DNA of 6,131 nucleotides. Origin: an uncultured Collinsella sp. GTDB taxonomy: Bacteria; Actinomycetota; Coriobacteriia; Coriobacteriales; Coriobacteriaceae. Shown piece by piece: positions 1 to 5,005 of the stretch. The notes below the pieces were generated by a model. The model saw only the letters and a list, made by a program, of their open reading frames with translations, was not told the origin of the DNA and did no database searches. The stretch is taken from assembly GCA_900544235.1 (NCBI GenBank), contig UQUL01000068.1, positions 1-6,131 on the forward strand, given 5' to 3'. The position numbers were made by a program, and so were the translations under genes. The stretch's first letter is position 1, and each line of letters starts with the position of its first letter.

Positions 1-184
1 CGAGCTGCATGAGCTCGTCCCAGGTGCCGCCGACGCCCATCAGGAACACGGCGTCATAGCCCTCGTCGGCGACCTTGTCGGCGAGCGCGGTCATCTTCTT
101 GCCGGTCTCGTAGAGCGCCTTACCGTCCTCGAGATAGCCCTCCTGGTCGAAATGCATGATCTCGATCTTCTCGGTTTCCTTCAT
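1..184 (-). CDS. SIS-domain sugar-phosphate enzyme, N-terminal fragment (possible FrlB/GfrF-like deglycase)
   Basis: The minus-strand frame opens with ATG at 184 and runs off the left edge after 61 codons, so the C-terminal part is outside the window. An AAAGGAG ribosome site (191-197) lies 6 nt before the ATG and fixes the start. The visible protein begins MKETEKIEIMHFDQEGYLED. Near residue 46 it reaches a beta strand and glycine-rich loop, AVFLMGVGGTWDEL. This layout (a helical lead-in of about 45 residues, then a hydrophobic strand ending in G-x-G-G-T) is typical of the first SIS domain in FrlB/GfrF-type deglycases and related GlmS-like proteins. It lies 59 nt downstream of another SIS gene on the same strand, so the two are probably co-transcribed and handle related phosphorylated sugars. 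Tandem deglycases of this kind are known in the Salmonella gfr operon for fructoselysine and glucoselysine. The SIS fold is fairly sure; the exact substrate is inference because the catalytic second domain is not visible. Confidence 0.75.
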   Translation of the reverse strand, partial: MKETEKIEIMHFDQEGYLEDGKALYETGKKMTALADKVADEGYDAVFLMGVGGTWDELMQL

Positions 185-243
185 TTGTCTCTCCTTTCTG
201 GGGTTGTTTCCACATCCCGCATGCCAACGGGCATCAAACCCGC

Positions 244-1359
244 TTACATTCCGTAACACTCGGCCGCTTTGGCCTTAAGCGCATTGACTGACTCTTCGTA
301 GCCCTCTGCCTTGACCTCCATTTGCTTGGAGACAGCATCGAGATACGGGTGCACGTCCCATGACTTCAGACGTTCGGCGATCATCGCCGCAATCGTCTGG
401 AAGAACACGAGATTGGGAATTGCGCTGAGCAGCGGAGCCACCTGAGGCACCGCAACCTCGTGAGCCCTACCCCTGGGATGGGCCGTGAGCAGCACCGTTT
501 TTGTCGTAACATTCGATAGCGCATCGGCGATATTCGCAAGACGCTCCGACCCCTGCGGATCGTCGACGATAAACACCAGATAGCCCGGAACGATCTGCAT
601 CTCGGGACCGTGAACAAACTCCTCGCCCTCGTGATGCATGGCAGGAATCTTGATGGTCTCGCTCAGCTTGAGCGCTGCCTCCTCGGCAACACCGTAGTTG
701 GGGCCGTTGCCGACGACCATGGCGGGCGTGTGCTCAGAAAGCTCGAGCATGTGTTCTTGGACATATGCCTCGGCGGTCTTGCACATCACGGCATTGGCAT
801 GGATAGCCTCGCGCAGGTCGTCAAGACGCTGGGCAACGCCCTTGGCGTCAATCGTTCCGCGCGCCTGACCGCCGTAGATACCAAAGAGCACCAGGTACTC
901 AACGAGAACCTCAACGCCCAGAGTCACAAAGTCCACCGACTCGACGCCCACACCGTAGTCAAGAACGATGTCAGCGTGCTCCTTGATGGGCGCCTCGACG
1001 TTTGCCGTGAGCGCAACTGCAGCCATATCGTGTGCGCGCATGTAATCGAGCGCCGCAATCGTATTGGTCGAATAGCCACTCTGCGAGACGGCGATGTTGA
1101 GCGCATGCTGCGGATAGGTGTGTTCAAAATCAACGAAGGCCTCGGGCGTCACAACGGACACCTGCATTTGCAGGGCATCTTGCAGGTAATCGCGGGCGCA
1201 ATCGGCGGCATGGCGCGACGAACCCGAAGCAACGATGCGCAGCGCGTCAAAAGAACCGGACTGGAAAATATCAACGAGCTGCGCTACCAGCTCAGACGAA
1301 CGCTCGAGGTTCTCCCCCATACGCACATGGGCAAGCTGAACGTAATCGAGCATCTTCAT
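244..1359 (-). CDS. Two-domain SIS sugar-phosphate isomerase/deglycase (GlmS-C/FrlB/GfrE-like)
   Basis: This 371-residue cytoplasmic protein has two SIS domains and no glutaminase domain. SIS domain 1 (about 35-165) has the ASGSSRHAA loop at 44-52 and SQSGYS at 92-97, which bind the sugar phosphate. SIS domain 2 (about 205-335) has VGNGPNYGVAEEAALKLSE at 216-234 and HEGEEFVHGP at 243-252. K231, E234 and H250 line up in spacing (3 and 16) with K485, E488 and H504 of E. coli GlmS. The E and H also match the E-x15-H pair of FrlB/FraB deglycases. K345, in a C-terminal KQMEVK segment, may match GlmS K603. Without an ammonia-producing domain, deglycation or deamination of a phosphorylated amino sugar is more likely than synthesis. 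The ATG at 1359 is chosen because GAGGTGA (1364-1370) lies just before it; a TTG at 1398 has no such site and sits inside an operator-like palindrome. A second SIS gene follows and two GntR regulators precede it. An Amadori-compound deglycase such as glucoselysine- or fructoselysine-6-phosphate deglycase fits, but a glucosamine-6-phosphate deaminase-like role is possible. Confidence 0.85.
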   Translation of the reverse strand: MKMLDYVQLAHVRMGENLERSSELVAQLVDIFQSGSFDALRIVASGSSRHAADCARDYLQDALQMQVSVVTPEAFVDFEHTYPQHALNIAVSQSGYSTNTIAALDYMRAHDMAAVALTANVEAPIKEHADIVLDYGVGVESVDFVTLGVEVLVEYLVLFGIYGGQARGTIDAKGVAQRLDDLREAIHANAVMCKTAEAYVQEHMLELSEHTPAMVVGNGPNYGVAEEAALKLSETIKIPAMHHEGEEFVHGPEMQIVPGYLVFIVDDPQGSERLANIADALSNVTTKTVLLTAHPRGRAHEVAVPQVAPLLSAIPNLVFFQTIAAMIAERLKSWDVHPYLDAVSKQMEVKAEGYEESVNALKAKAAECYGM

Positions 1360-1363
1360 CGTC

Positions 1364-1370
1364 TCACCTC
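1364..1370 (-). promoter_or_regulatory. Ribosome binding site fixing the SIS enzyme start
   Basis: The minus strand reads GAGGTGA, then 4 nt, then ATG at 1359. This supports the 371-residue start over the longer TTG-initiated frame beginning at 1398, whose first codons overlap the 1381-1399 palindrome. Confidence 0.75.
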
Positions 1371-1380
1371 GTAACAAATC

Positions 1381-1399
1381 ATTAGTATTTGATACCAAT
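1381..1399. promoter_or_regulatory. Putative GntR operator, 19-bp imperfect palindrome
   Basis: The plus strand reads ATTAGTATTTGATACCAAT. It has 8-bp arms (ATTAGTAT and ATACCAAT) around TTG, and the arms match at 7 of 8 positions. On the minus strand it reads ATTGGTAT-CAA-ATACTAAT, and its left arm resembles the GGTAT half-sites known for HutC/NagR-subfamily GntR regulators. It lies about 5-24 nt downstream of the predicted transcription start (about 1404) of the SIS gene, a usual place for a repressor site. The half-site TTTGATACC occurs again at 1421-1429, 33 bp away and on the same side of about three helical turns. Binding by either adjacent regulator is inferred. Confidence 0.55.
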
Positions 1400-1410
1400 C
1401 ACAGTTACAG

Positions 1411-1439
1411 ATTACGGCTTTTTGATACCTCTTTGTCGA
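1411..1439 (-). promoter_or_regulatory. Putative sigma-A-type promoter of the SIS operon
   Basis: On the minus strand, TCGACA (1439-1434, 5 of 6 to TTGACA) is followed by a 17-bp spacer and CGTAAT (1416-1411, 4 of 6 to TATAAT). Initiation near 1404 would give a leader of about 45 nt. The spacer contains the half-site GGTATCAAA (1429-1421), so a bound GntR protein would cover the promoter directly. Bacterial promoters are easy to overcall by eye, so this is moderate evidence. Confidence 0.45.
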
Positions 1440-1486
1440 TTACTTTATCCCCATCGGCGAACGGTCGATTTTGAGCCCTGTAAGGT

Positions 1487-1496
1487 TGTATATACA
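1487..1496. promoter_or_regulatory. Possible second GntR site, perfect 10-bp palindrome
   Basis: TGTATATACA is a perfect palindrome. It extends to the imperfect 12-mer TTGTATATACAG and fits the TGTA-N2-TACA pattern described for HutC-type GntR regulators. It lies about 85-90 bp upstream of the predicted SIS start and 56 bp past the end of the proximal GntR gene. It could be an upstream operator for one of the two regulators. A short A/T palindrome can occur by chance in an A+T-rich gap. Confidence 0.35.
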
Positions 1497-1511
1497 GCTG
1501 ACCCAACGATC

Positions 1512-1554
1512 AAAACTGGTTAGTTTCCCTGCCGTTATTCACAAAATACCAGCT
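1512..1554 (-). terminator. Weak long-loop hairpin after the proximal GntR gene
   Basis: On the minus strand AGCTGGT (1554-1548, overlapping the stop codon) can pair with ACCAGT (1520-1515), with one G-T pair. The stem is followed by a short T run whose four T's are 1515-1512. The loop is about 27 nt, long for an efficient intrinsic terminator, so at most this would cause partial termination between the regulators and the SIS genes. Confidence 0.2.
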
Positions 1555-2266
1555 AGTACGTATAGGTGTAGCCGCCCGTATCGCCACGATTGAAGGACTT
1601 TACATACTCGATAGCCTGACCGCTCGCGTCATAGCTCACGCATTCCAAAAGCAAAACAAGATCGCCCTGTTCCAGTCCAAGGAGGCCGGCATCTCGTGCG
1701 CCCAGCGCTTCGATATCGAGCTTTTCCTGTGCCATGACTGGCTTTCGGCCCAGCATCTCATAGGTCTCGTACAAACTGAAGACCGACACGTCAATATCTT
1801 CGATGGTTGGGAACAGCAGGCAGGGAATCAGCACCGTCTCAATCGATACGGGGCTACCGTTTATGCAGTTCAGGCGTCGAACGGAATAGAGCAGGTCGTC
1901 CTCGGCGATGCCAAACAGGTCGGCGTAATATGGCCCCGCATAACGCTTGGAACGCGCGAGAATACGGACGGACGGCTCGCCGCCCGAAGCACGGACCGAT
2001 TCACGGAAACCGACCGTGCGTTCAAAAAAAGCAGGTACTTTCTGCGCCACAAAGGCACCTTTTCCCCGAACACGGCGAATCTGCCCGCGCCGAACCAGCT
2101 CATCGACAGCGCTTCGGATGGTCAAGCGTGTCGTACCAAATTCCTCGGCGAGGTCTTTTTCGGACGGAATCATGGAACCCGTGGGATATATACCGCGCTC
2201 GATACGTTCCTCGATGCGGCGTCGAATGCGCATATAAACCGGGGTGGCATCTACTGTTTCAGCCAT
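1553..2266 (-). CDS. GntR/HutC-family transcriptional regulator with UTRA domain (promoter-proximal)
   Basis: This 237-residue regulator has an N-terminal winged helix (about 8-76: YMRIRRRIEERIERG, then PSEKDLAEEFGTTRLTIRSAVDELV, then the wing GQIRRVRGKGAFV). A UTRA effector domain follows (about 85-235), with RR at 130-131, SIE at 141-143 and a C-terminal strand-rich end. HutC-subfamily proteins are dimeric repressors released by small ligands, often sugar phosphates. The ATG at 2266 lies 5 nt after AGGTGA and overlaps the last 16 bases of the upstream regulator gene, so the two are probably translationally coupled. Its stop is 193 bp before the SIS gene, and the gap holds operator-like palindromes, so control of the SIS operon is the natural guess. 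Where the other UTRA protein has R-x-R, this one has R131-x-N133. The two may therefore sense different ligands. Family assignment is secure; target and ligand are inferred. Confidence 0.9.
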   Translation of the reverse strand: MAETVDATPVYMRIRRRIEERIERGIYPTGSMIPSEKDLAEEFGTTRLTIRSAVDELVRRGQIRRVRGKGAFVAQKVPAFFERTVGFRESVRASGGEPSVRILARSKRYAGPYYADLFGIAEDDLLYSVRRLNCINGSPVSIETVLIPCLLFPTIEDIDVSVFSLYETYEMLGRKPVMAQEKLDIEALGARDAGLLGLEQGDLVLLLECVSYDASGQAIEYVKSFNRGDTGGYTYTY

Positions 2267-3018
2267 TGTTCACCTGCCACGCTCCTCATGCCGTTCTCTT
2301 CGCCGTTATCGGCAAAGCGGAACTTTGTGGGCAAAATCACCGATTTGCAATGCTCCACAAAACGCATGTCCTTATCAAATTCGATCGAGCTCTCATAGAA
2401 CACCGGCGTTCCCTCTTCTTGCTGGAGCAGCTCGGCCTCTTCGGCGTTCAAACGCGAGATGGAGATATGCTCACGTCCATGCTCAACACGCACGCCACCT
2501 TCTTTGAGCAAGACATCGTAAAGGCTCTCACACTCAAAATCGTGCTCGGGAAGCGATGGGCACAGGGACAGGTTAACGTGAGCGGTCTCGATTGACGCCG
2601 GCTCGCCCTCAATAAGTCGAACGCGCTGCATGCGGAGCAAGGGAGCGCCTACAGCCACCCCAAGCTTGTCGGCAAGCGCCTCATCCGCCTCGATGGTCCC
2701 GGTGGAAACCAGACGAGAAGAGGGGTGCAGGCCGGCAGTCCGCACAGCATCGGAAAAGTTGTACGTTTCCTGGAAGATATTCAGCGGCTTGGGAGGACAC
2801 ACATACGTGCCCGATCCGCGACGGCTCTCGAGCGTTCCACACGAGATAAGCCGCGTGATACCGGCACGCAACGCCGTACGCGAAACGCCAATCTCTTCGC
2901 ACAGCACGCGCTCGGCCGGCAGGCGATCGCCGCCGGCAAGCTGATGGTGCTGGATATACCAAAGAATTCCCTCAACAGCACGATCTTTGGGGGGAATTGC
3001 ATAAGATTCGCCTGCCAT
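2251..3018 (-). CDS. GntR/HutC-family transcriptional regulator with UTRA domain (distal)
   Basis: This 255-residue protein has a GntR winged helix (about 10-75: AVEGILWYIQHHQLAGGDRL, PAERVLCEEIGVSRTALRAGITRLI, wing GTLESRRGSGTYV). A UTRA domain covers about 85-238 (NFSDAVRTAG at 87-96, MQRVRLIEGEPASIE at 130-144). The R132-x-R134 and E144 pattern matches in spacing the ligand-pocket residues of NagR/YvoA-type UTRA proteins, which bind a sugar phosphate, so a phosphorylated-sugar inducer is plausible. About 17 residues after the domain form a polar tail. The ATG at 3018 has AGGAG 8 nt upstream. The gene overlaps the next GntR gene by 16 bases and starts 39 nt after the stop of the 162-residue unknown gene. 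A weak internal promoter (TTGATG, 17 bp, TAATTT, overlapping that stop codon) is possible. The two regulators are clearly diverged paralogues, not a recent duplication. Confidence 0.9.
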   Translation of the reverse strand: MAGESYAIPPKDRAVEGILWYIQHHQLAGGDRLPAERVLCEEIGVSRTALRAGITRLISCGTLESRRGSGTYVCPPKPLNIFQETYNFSDAVRTAGLHPSSRLVSTGTIEADEALADKLGVAVGAPLLRMQRVRLIEGEPASIETAHVNLSLCPSLPEHDFECESLYDVLLKEGGVRVEHGREHISISRLNAEEAELLQQEEGTPVFYESSIEFDKDMRFVEHCKSVILPTKFRFADNGEENGMRSVAGEQWLKQ

Positions 3019-3056
3019 TGCACAGACTCCTCATTCAGACACGTATGCCGCCAAAA

Positions 3057-3545
3057 TTAGGTCAGCCCTCCCATGGCATCAAATTCGGCCTTGATCTTCT
3101 CGGCGACATTCCGATACGACTTATATAGACTTGAATCGCGTTTGACCTCGTCGGTCATAACGGGAATCTCTAATTTGGAAACCTCGTCTTTTCCCGTCTG
3201 AACCGCCACAACAACGCCCATACCAAGACACATATTACGCTTGGCAGCATTTATTTTTGCTGCCTTGGCAGGATTTGCCAGGATACGCTGGGCAAATTCC
3301 TGTTTAGAGACCGCTTCTTCGGCCTCCGGATCGCCCGCCTCGGCCACTTCGCACTGCAACACGTCCGCATAGTCAAAAATCTTCGGCTCGCCGCCGCGCT
3401 GATGCACGGCCCACTTGCGGCGCGTGGCATCCTGGTAGATGGCCGGCAAAAATGTAAACCGCGGCGGGTCCAAAATCGTATCCGTGATGGTAAACACATC
3501 GGGATCAAAGGCATCCTGCGGGTTTTTCTTCTTGAACAGCCCCAT
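3057..3545 (-). CDS. Conserved-looking protein of unknown function, 162 aa
   Basis: I do not recognise this protein with confidence. It starts MGLFKKKNPQ, a basic N terminus without signal peptide or membrane helix, so it should be cytoplasmic. A mixed strand region (about 17-70: VFTITDTILDPPRFTFLP and PKIFDYADVLQCEVAEAG) precedes a charged linker rich in Ala, Glu and Lys (72-104). Next comes a glycine- and valine-rich strand pair (107-130) and a terminal amphipathic helix (138-158). The order 'F-x-Y-x-D-V', acidic linker, short hydrophobic glycine segment, strand, C-terminal helix resembles the PH-like tail region of DUF4428/SHOCT-type proteins, but only loosely. ATG at 3545 is chosen because GGGAGG (3551-3556) lies 5 nt before it; a TTG at 3578 would fall next to the predicted -10. 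Codons in the central part are less G+C-rich than in the neighbours. It could be the first gene of the GntR transcript. Being real and translated is likely; its role is unknown. Confidence 0.7.
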   Translation of the reverse strand: MGLFKKKNPQDAFDPDVFTITDTILDPPRFTFLPAIYQDATRRKWAVHQRGGEPKIFDYADVLQCEVAEAGDPEAEEAVSKQEFAQRILANPAKAAKINAAKRNMCLGMGVVVAVQTGKDEVSKLEIPVMTDEVKRDSSLYKSYRNVAEKIKAEFDAMGGLT

Positions 3546-3550
3546 ATCAG

Positions 3551-3556
3551 CCTCCC
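3551..3556 (-). promoter_or_regulatory. Ribosome binding site fixing the start of the 162-aa gene
   Basis: The minus strand reads GGGAGG, then 5 nt, then ATG at 3545. This strong site decides against the upstream TTG start at 3578. Confidence 0.75.
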
Positions 3557-3582
3557 GTACTAGCATTAAACAACTCAAGCTG

Positions 3583-3591
3583 AATATAGCA
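3583..3591 (-). promoter_or_regulatory. Putative extended -10 promoter for the 162-aa gene
   Basis: The minus strand reads TGCTATATT, an extended -10 (TG-N then TATATT, 5 of 6 to TATAAT), with no clear -35 at 17 bp. Transcription would start near 3576, about 30 nt before the ATG. If the GntR genes lack their own promoter, this one would drive the unknown gene and both regulators. Confidence 0.4.
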
Positions 3592-3602
3592 CCAATTTCA
3601 AG

Positions 3603-3650
3603 CCGCTGCCTTACCCTATCGGTGCGCGGCGTCTAAGGCTCGCCCAGCGG
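3603..3650. repeat. Bulged inverted repeat between the 162-aa gene and lacI
   Basis: On the plus strand CCGCTG-CCTTA (3603-3613) can pair with TAAGG (3634-3638) and, after a 6-nt bulge, CAGCGG (3645-3650), giving an 11-bp interrupted stem. It lies upstream of the predicted promoter at 3583-3591. It may end transcription from the LacI gene or be part of a leader if transcription starts further right. No T tract follows it on the minus strand. Confidence 0.4.
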
Positions 3651-3666
3651 AAGAGTTAACGGACGA

Positions 3667-3739
3667 GGGCCGGGGTGCCTGCCTTGTTTTGAGAAGTGGG
3701 CTCCGCGAACTTCTCAAAACAAGGCAGGCACCCCGGCCC
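3667..3739. repeat. Long perfect palindrome, 31-bp arms with 11-nt loop
   Basis: The left arm (3667-3697) begins GGGCCGGGGTGCCTGCC and ends TTTTGAGAAGT. The right arm (3709-3739) is its exact reverse complement, starting ACTTCTCAAAAC. The loop is GGGCTCCGCGA (3698-3708). There is no T tract on either side, so it is not a standard intrinsic terminator, although the RNA hairpin could protect the 3' end of the LacI transcript or be cut by RNase III. Perfect arms of this length between two genes suggest a mobile intergenic repeat (REP- or MITE-like) that arrived recently. I see no second copy, target-site duplication or transposase in the window, so the family is unproven. It lies 55 bp beyond the LacI stop. 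Confidence 0.9.
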
Positions 3740-3793
3740 CACCGGCAAATAGCGGACACTCCGCATGCAATCTATGCAAACAAACAAGTACGC

Positions 3794-4822
3794 TTAGCTA
3801 CATTCGGTAAGTTCGAGCACGCTGCCCTTAACGATAAGCGCCGGCTCCAGGACGACCTCTTCGGCACGCCTGCCGCCCCTACCGGCAAGACGCTTGGACA
3901 TGCAGCCAAAAGCATGCTCCGCAAGGACACCAGGATCCTGCTCAATCGCGGTCAGCGCCGGCTCAAAGAGAACGTCGGCCGCCGAGTTGTCATAGCTCAC
4001 CACCGAGATATCACCCGGGATGCTCTTCCCCATCTCGTGCAAGCGCTTGAGCAGACCGAGGGCGATGTTATCCGAACTTGCGAACACAGCGGTGGCATCA
4101 GTTGCGAGCACCGCCTCCGAGGCCTCGTAGGCACTCGGAATGTAGTACTCGCTCTCAAACTCCAAACGCGCGTCGATAGGCAGGCCAACCTCGCGCAGCG
4201 CGCGCTCATAGCCGGCAAGTCGCTTACGCCCCGTATTGGAACGGCGCGCGTTAACCAAGCAGGCAATGCGACGGTGGCCCTGCTCGATCAGATAGCGAGT
4301 GGCCATGTAGCCACCCATCTCGTGGTCGAACATCACCTTGTCGCACTCGAGCCCCTCAATGGCACGGTCGACCATCACGGCCGGGATGGGCAGGTGGCTG
4401 ACTTCTTCGCGCAGGGCGCGGTCGTCGGAGAACTCGTCACCCACCACCAGAAAGACGCCGTCGACACCGCGTGTCACCAGCTGGCGCAGCAGCTCAAGAT
4501 CGTCGTCGGCACTTCCGCCCGAGCTGGTAATAAAGAGCGCATAGCCGTCCTCGCGGCAGCGCTTTTCCAAACTGCCGGCGAGTGAGGCAAAAAAGCGGCT
4601 CTCGATGTTAGGGACGATAAGGCCCAGCGTGCGCGACTCGCGCATGACCAGGCTGCGCGCGATCTGGTTGGGAACATAGTGGTTGCGCGCCGCGACCTCT
4701 TTGATGAGCTTGCGGTTTTCTTCCGAGATGCGACAGGGCCGATTATTGAGCACAAGCGAGACCGACGAGGGGGAAAGCCCCACCTCCTGGGCGATCTGCT
4801 TGAGGGTGACTTTGTTGGCCAT
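3794..4822 (-). CDS. LacI-family transcriptional regulator
   Basis: This 342-residue protein has the usual LacI/GalR length and order. The N-terminal helix-turn-helix (5-50: VTLKQIAQEVGLSPSSVSLV and the EENRKLIKEVAA helix) is followed by the hinge region (about 50-60, PNQIARSLVM). A periplasmic-binding-protein-like sugar sensor fold starts at TLGLIVPNI (65-73). Fold landmarks include AVMVDRAI (148-155), GHRRIACLV (182-190), the VFASSDNIALGLL segment (246-258) and ISVVSYDN (272-279). D152, D251 and D278 sit where ligand- or core-contacting aspartates lie in the family. It should be a dimeric cytoplasmic repressor responding to a sugar. Its target is not clear, as no sugar operon lies directly next to it. 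It is divergent from murB and may control itself through an operator-like site in the shared region (4962-4975). The ATG at 4822 has AAGGAG (4827-4832) 4 nt before it. The nearest family members would be RbsR/CcpA/DegA types, but I cannot name one. Confidence 0.93.
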   Translation of the reverse strand: MANKVTLKQIAQEVGLSPSSVSLVLNNRPCRISEENRKLIKEVAARNHYVPNQIARSLVMRESRTLGLIVPNIESRFFASLAGSLEKRCREDGYALFITSSGGSADDDLELLRQLVTRGVDGVFLVVGDEFSDDRALREEVSHLPIPAVMVDRAIEGLECDKVMFDHEMGGYMATRYLIEQGHRRIACLVNARRSNTGRKRLAGYERALREVGLPIDARLEFESEYYIPSAYEASEAVLATDATAVFASSDNIALGLLKRLHEMGKSIPGDISVVSYDNSAADVLFEPALTAIEQDPGVLAEHAFGCMSKRLAGRGGRRAEEVVLEPALIVKGSVLELTECS

Positions 4823-4857
4823 CTCGCTCCTTCCGGGTTTACGCGCAATCTCTTGAA

Positions 4858-4863
4858 AGTATA
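4858..4863 (-). promoter_or_regulatory. Possible -10 of the LacI-family gene
   Basis: The minus strand reads TATACT (5 of 6 to TATAAT) 35 bases upstream of the ATG. No good TTGACA lies 16-18 bp upstream, so this promoter may be weak or depend on other factors. Confidence 0.35.
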
Positions 4864-4956
4864 GCGACTACCCCTCTACCTCGGTGATAAACACTTTACC
4901 AATCCGGTAGACGGCTGTTTTATCGCCGCCAGCGCACCAAATCCGTCCGGGTGGGG

Positions 4957-4962
4957 TATATT
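4957..4962 (+). promoter_or_regulatory. Possible -10 of murB
   Basis: TATATT (5 of 6 to TATAAT) lies 43 bases before the preferred murB ATG, with no recognisable -35 at 16-18 bp. Initiation would fall near 4969, inside the LacI-type operator-like palindrome at 4962-4975. Confidence 0.4.
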
Positions 4963-4975
4963 GCAATCGATTGAT
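4962..4975. promoter_or_regulatory. Putative LacI-family operator over the murB start region
   Basis: TGCAATCGATTGAT contains the perfect palindrome CAATCGATTG (4964-4973) with a central CG step. It fits the LacI-family operator shape TGNAANCGNTTNCA: every fixed position agrees except the last two (AT instead of CA). It overlaps the putative murB -10 and start, and lies 140 bp upstream of the LacI gene's own ATG. Binding by the neighbouring regulator is inferred from position and central CG symmetry. Confidence 0.45.
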
Positions 4976-5005
4976 GACAACGACCACCAAAAGGCGGATA
5001 TTCGT

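Noticed and set aside
204..243. Small stem ATGCC-CGTT-GGCAT between the two SIS genes as a terminator
   Set aside because: It has only 5 bp and no T tract; the downstream gene has its own strong ribosome site, so read-through is expected.
610..1374. Long plus-strand open frame (254 codons) opposite the SIS gene
   Set aside because: It is the antisense shadow of a gene with clear SIS motifs. Its translation has no recognisable domain and its start has no ribosome site.
1360..1398. TTG start extending the SIS enzyme by 13 residues
   Set aside because: The added codons cover the operator-like palindrome, and GAGGTGA sits correctly before the ATG at 1359.
1807..2595. Plus-strand open frame of 262 codons across both GntR genes
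   Set aside because: It runs antisense through two well-supported overlapping regulators and gives an unfamiliar Arg/His-rich peptide typical of shadow frames in G+C-rich DNA.
3752..3764. Small hairpin GCGGA-CAC-TCCGC after the LacI gene as terminator
   Set aside because: A 5-bp stem with a 3-nt loop and no T run is too weak to call.
3689..4585. Plus-strand open frame of 298 codons opposite the LacI gene
   Set aside because: It begins inside the long palindrome and is antisense to a full-length LacI protein with intact motifs.
4895..4911. Imperfect palindrome TTTACC-AATCC-GGTAGA in the LacI-murB gap
   Set aside because: Its odd centre without a CG step and short arms make it a poor LacI operator; it could be chance.
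4961..5005. TTG start extending MurB by 15 residues
   Set aside because: The TTG overlaps the putative -10 and the operator-like palindrome; the ATG at 5006 gives normal family spacing before the FAD motif.
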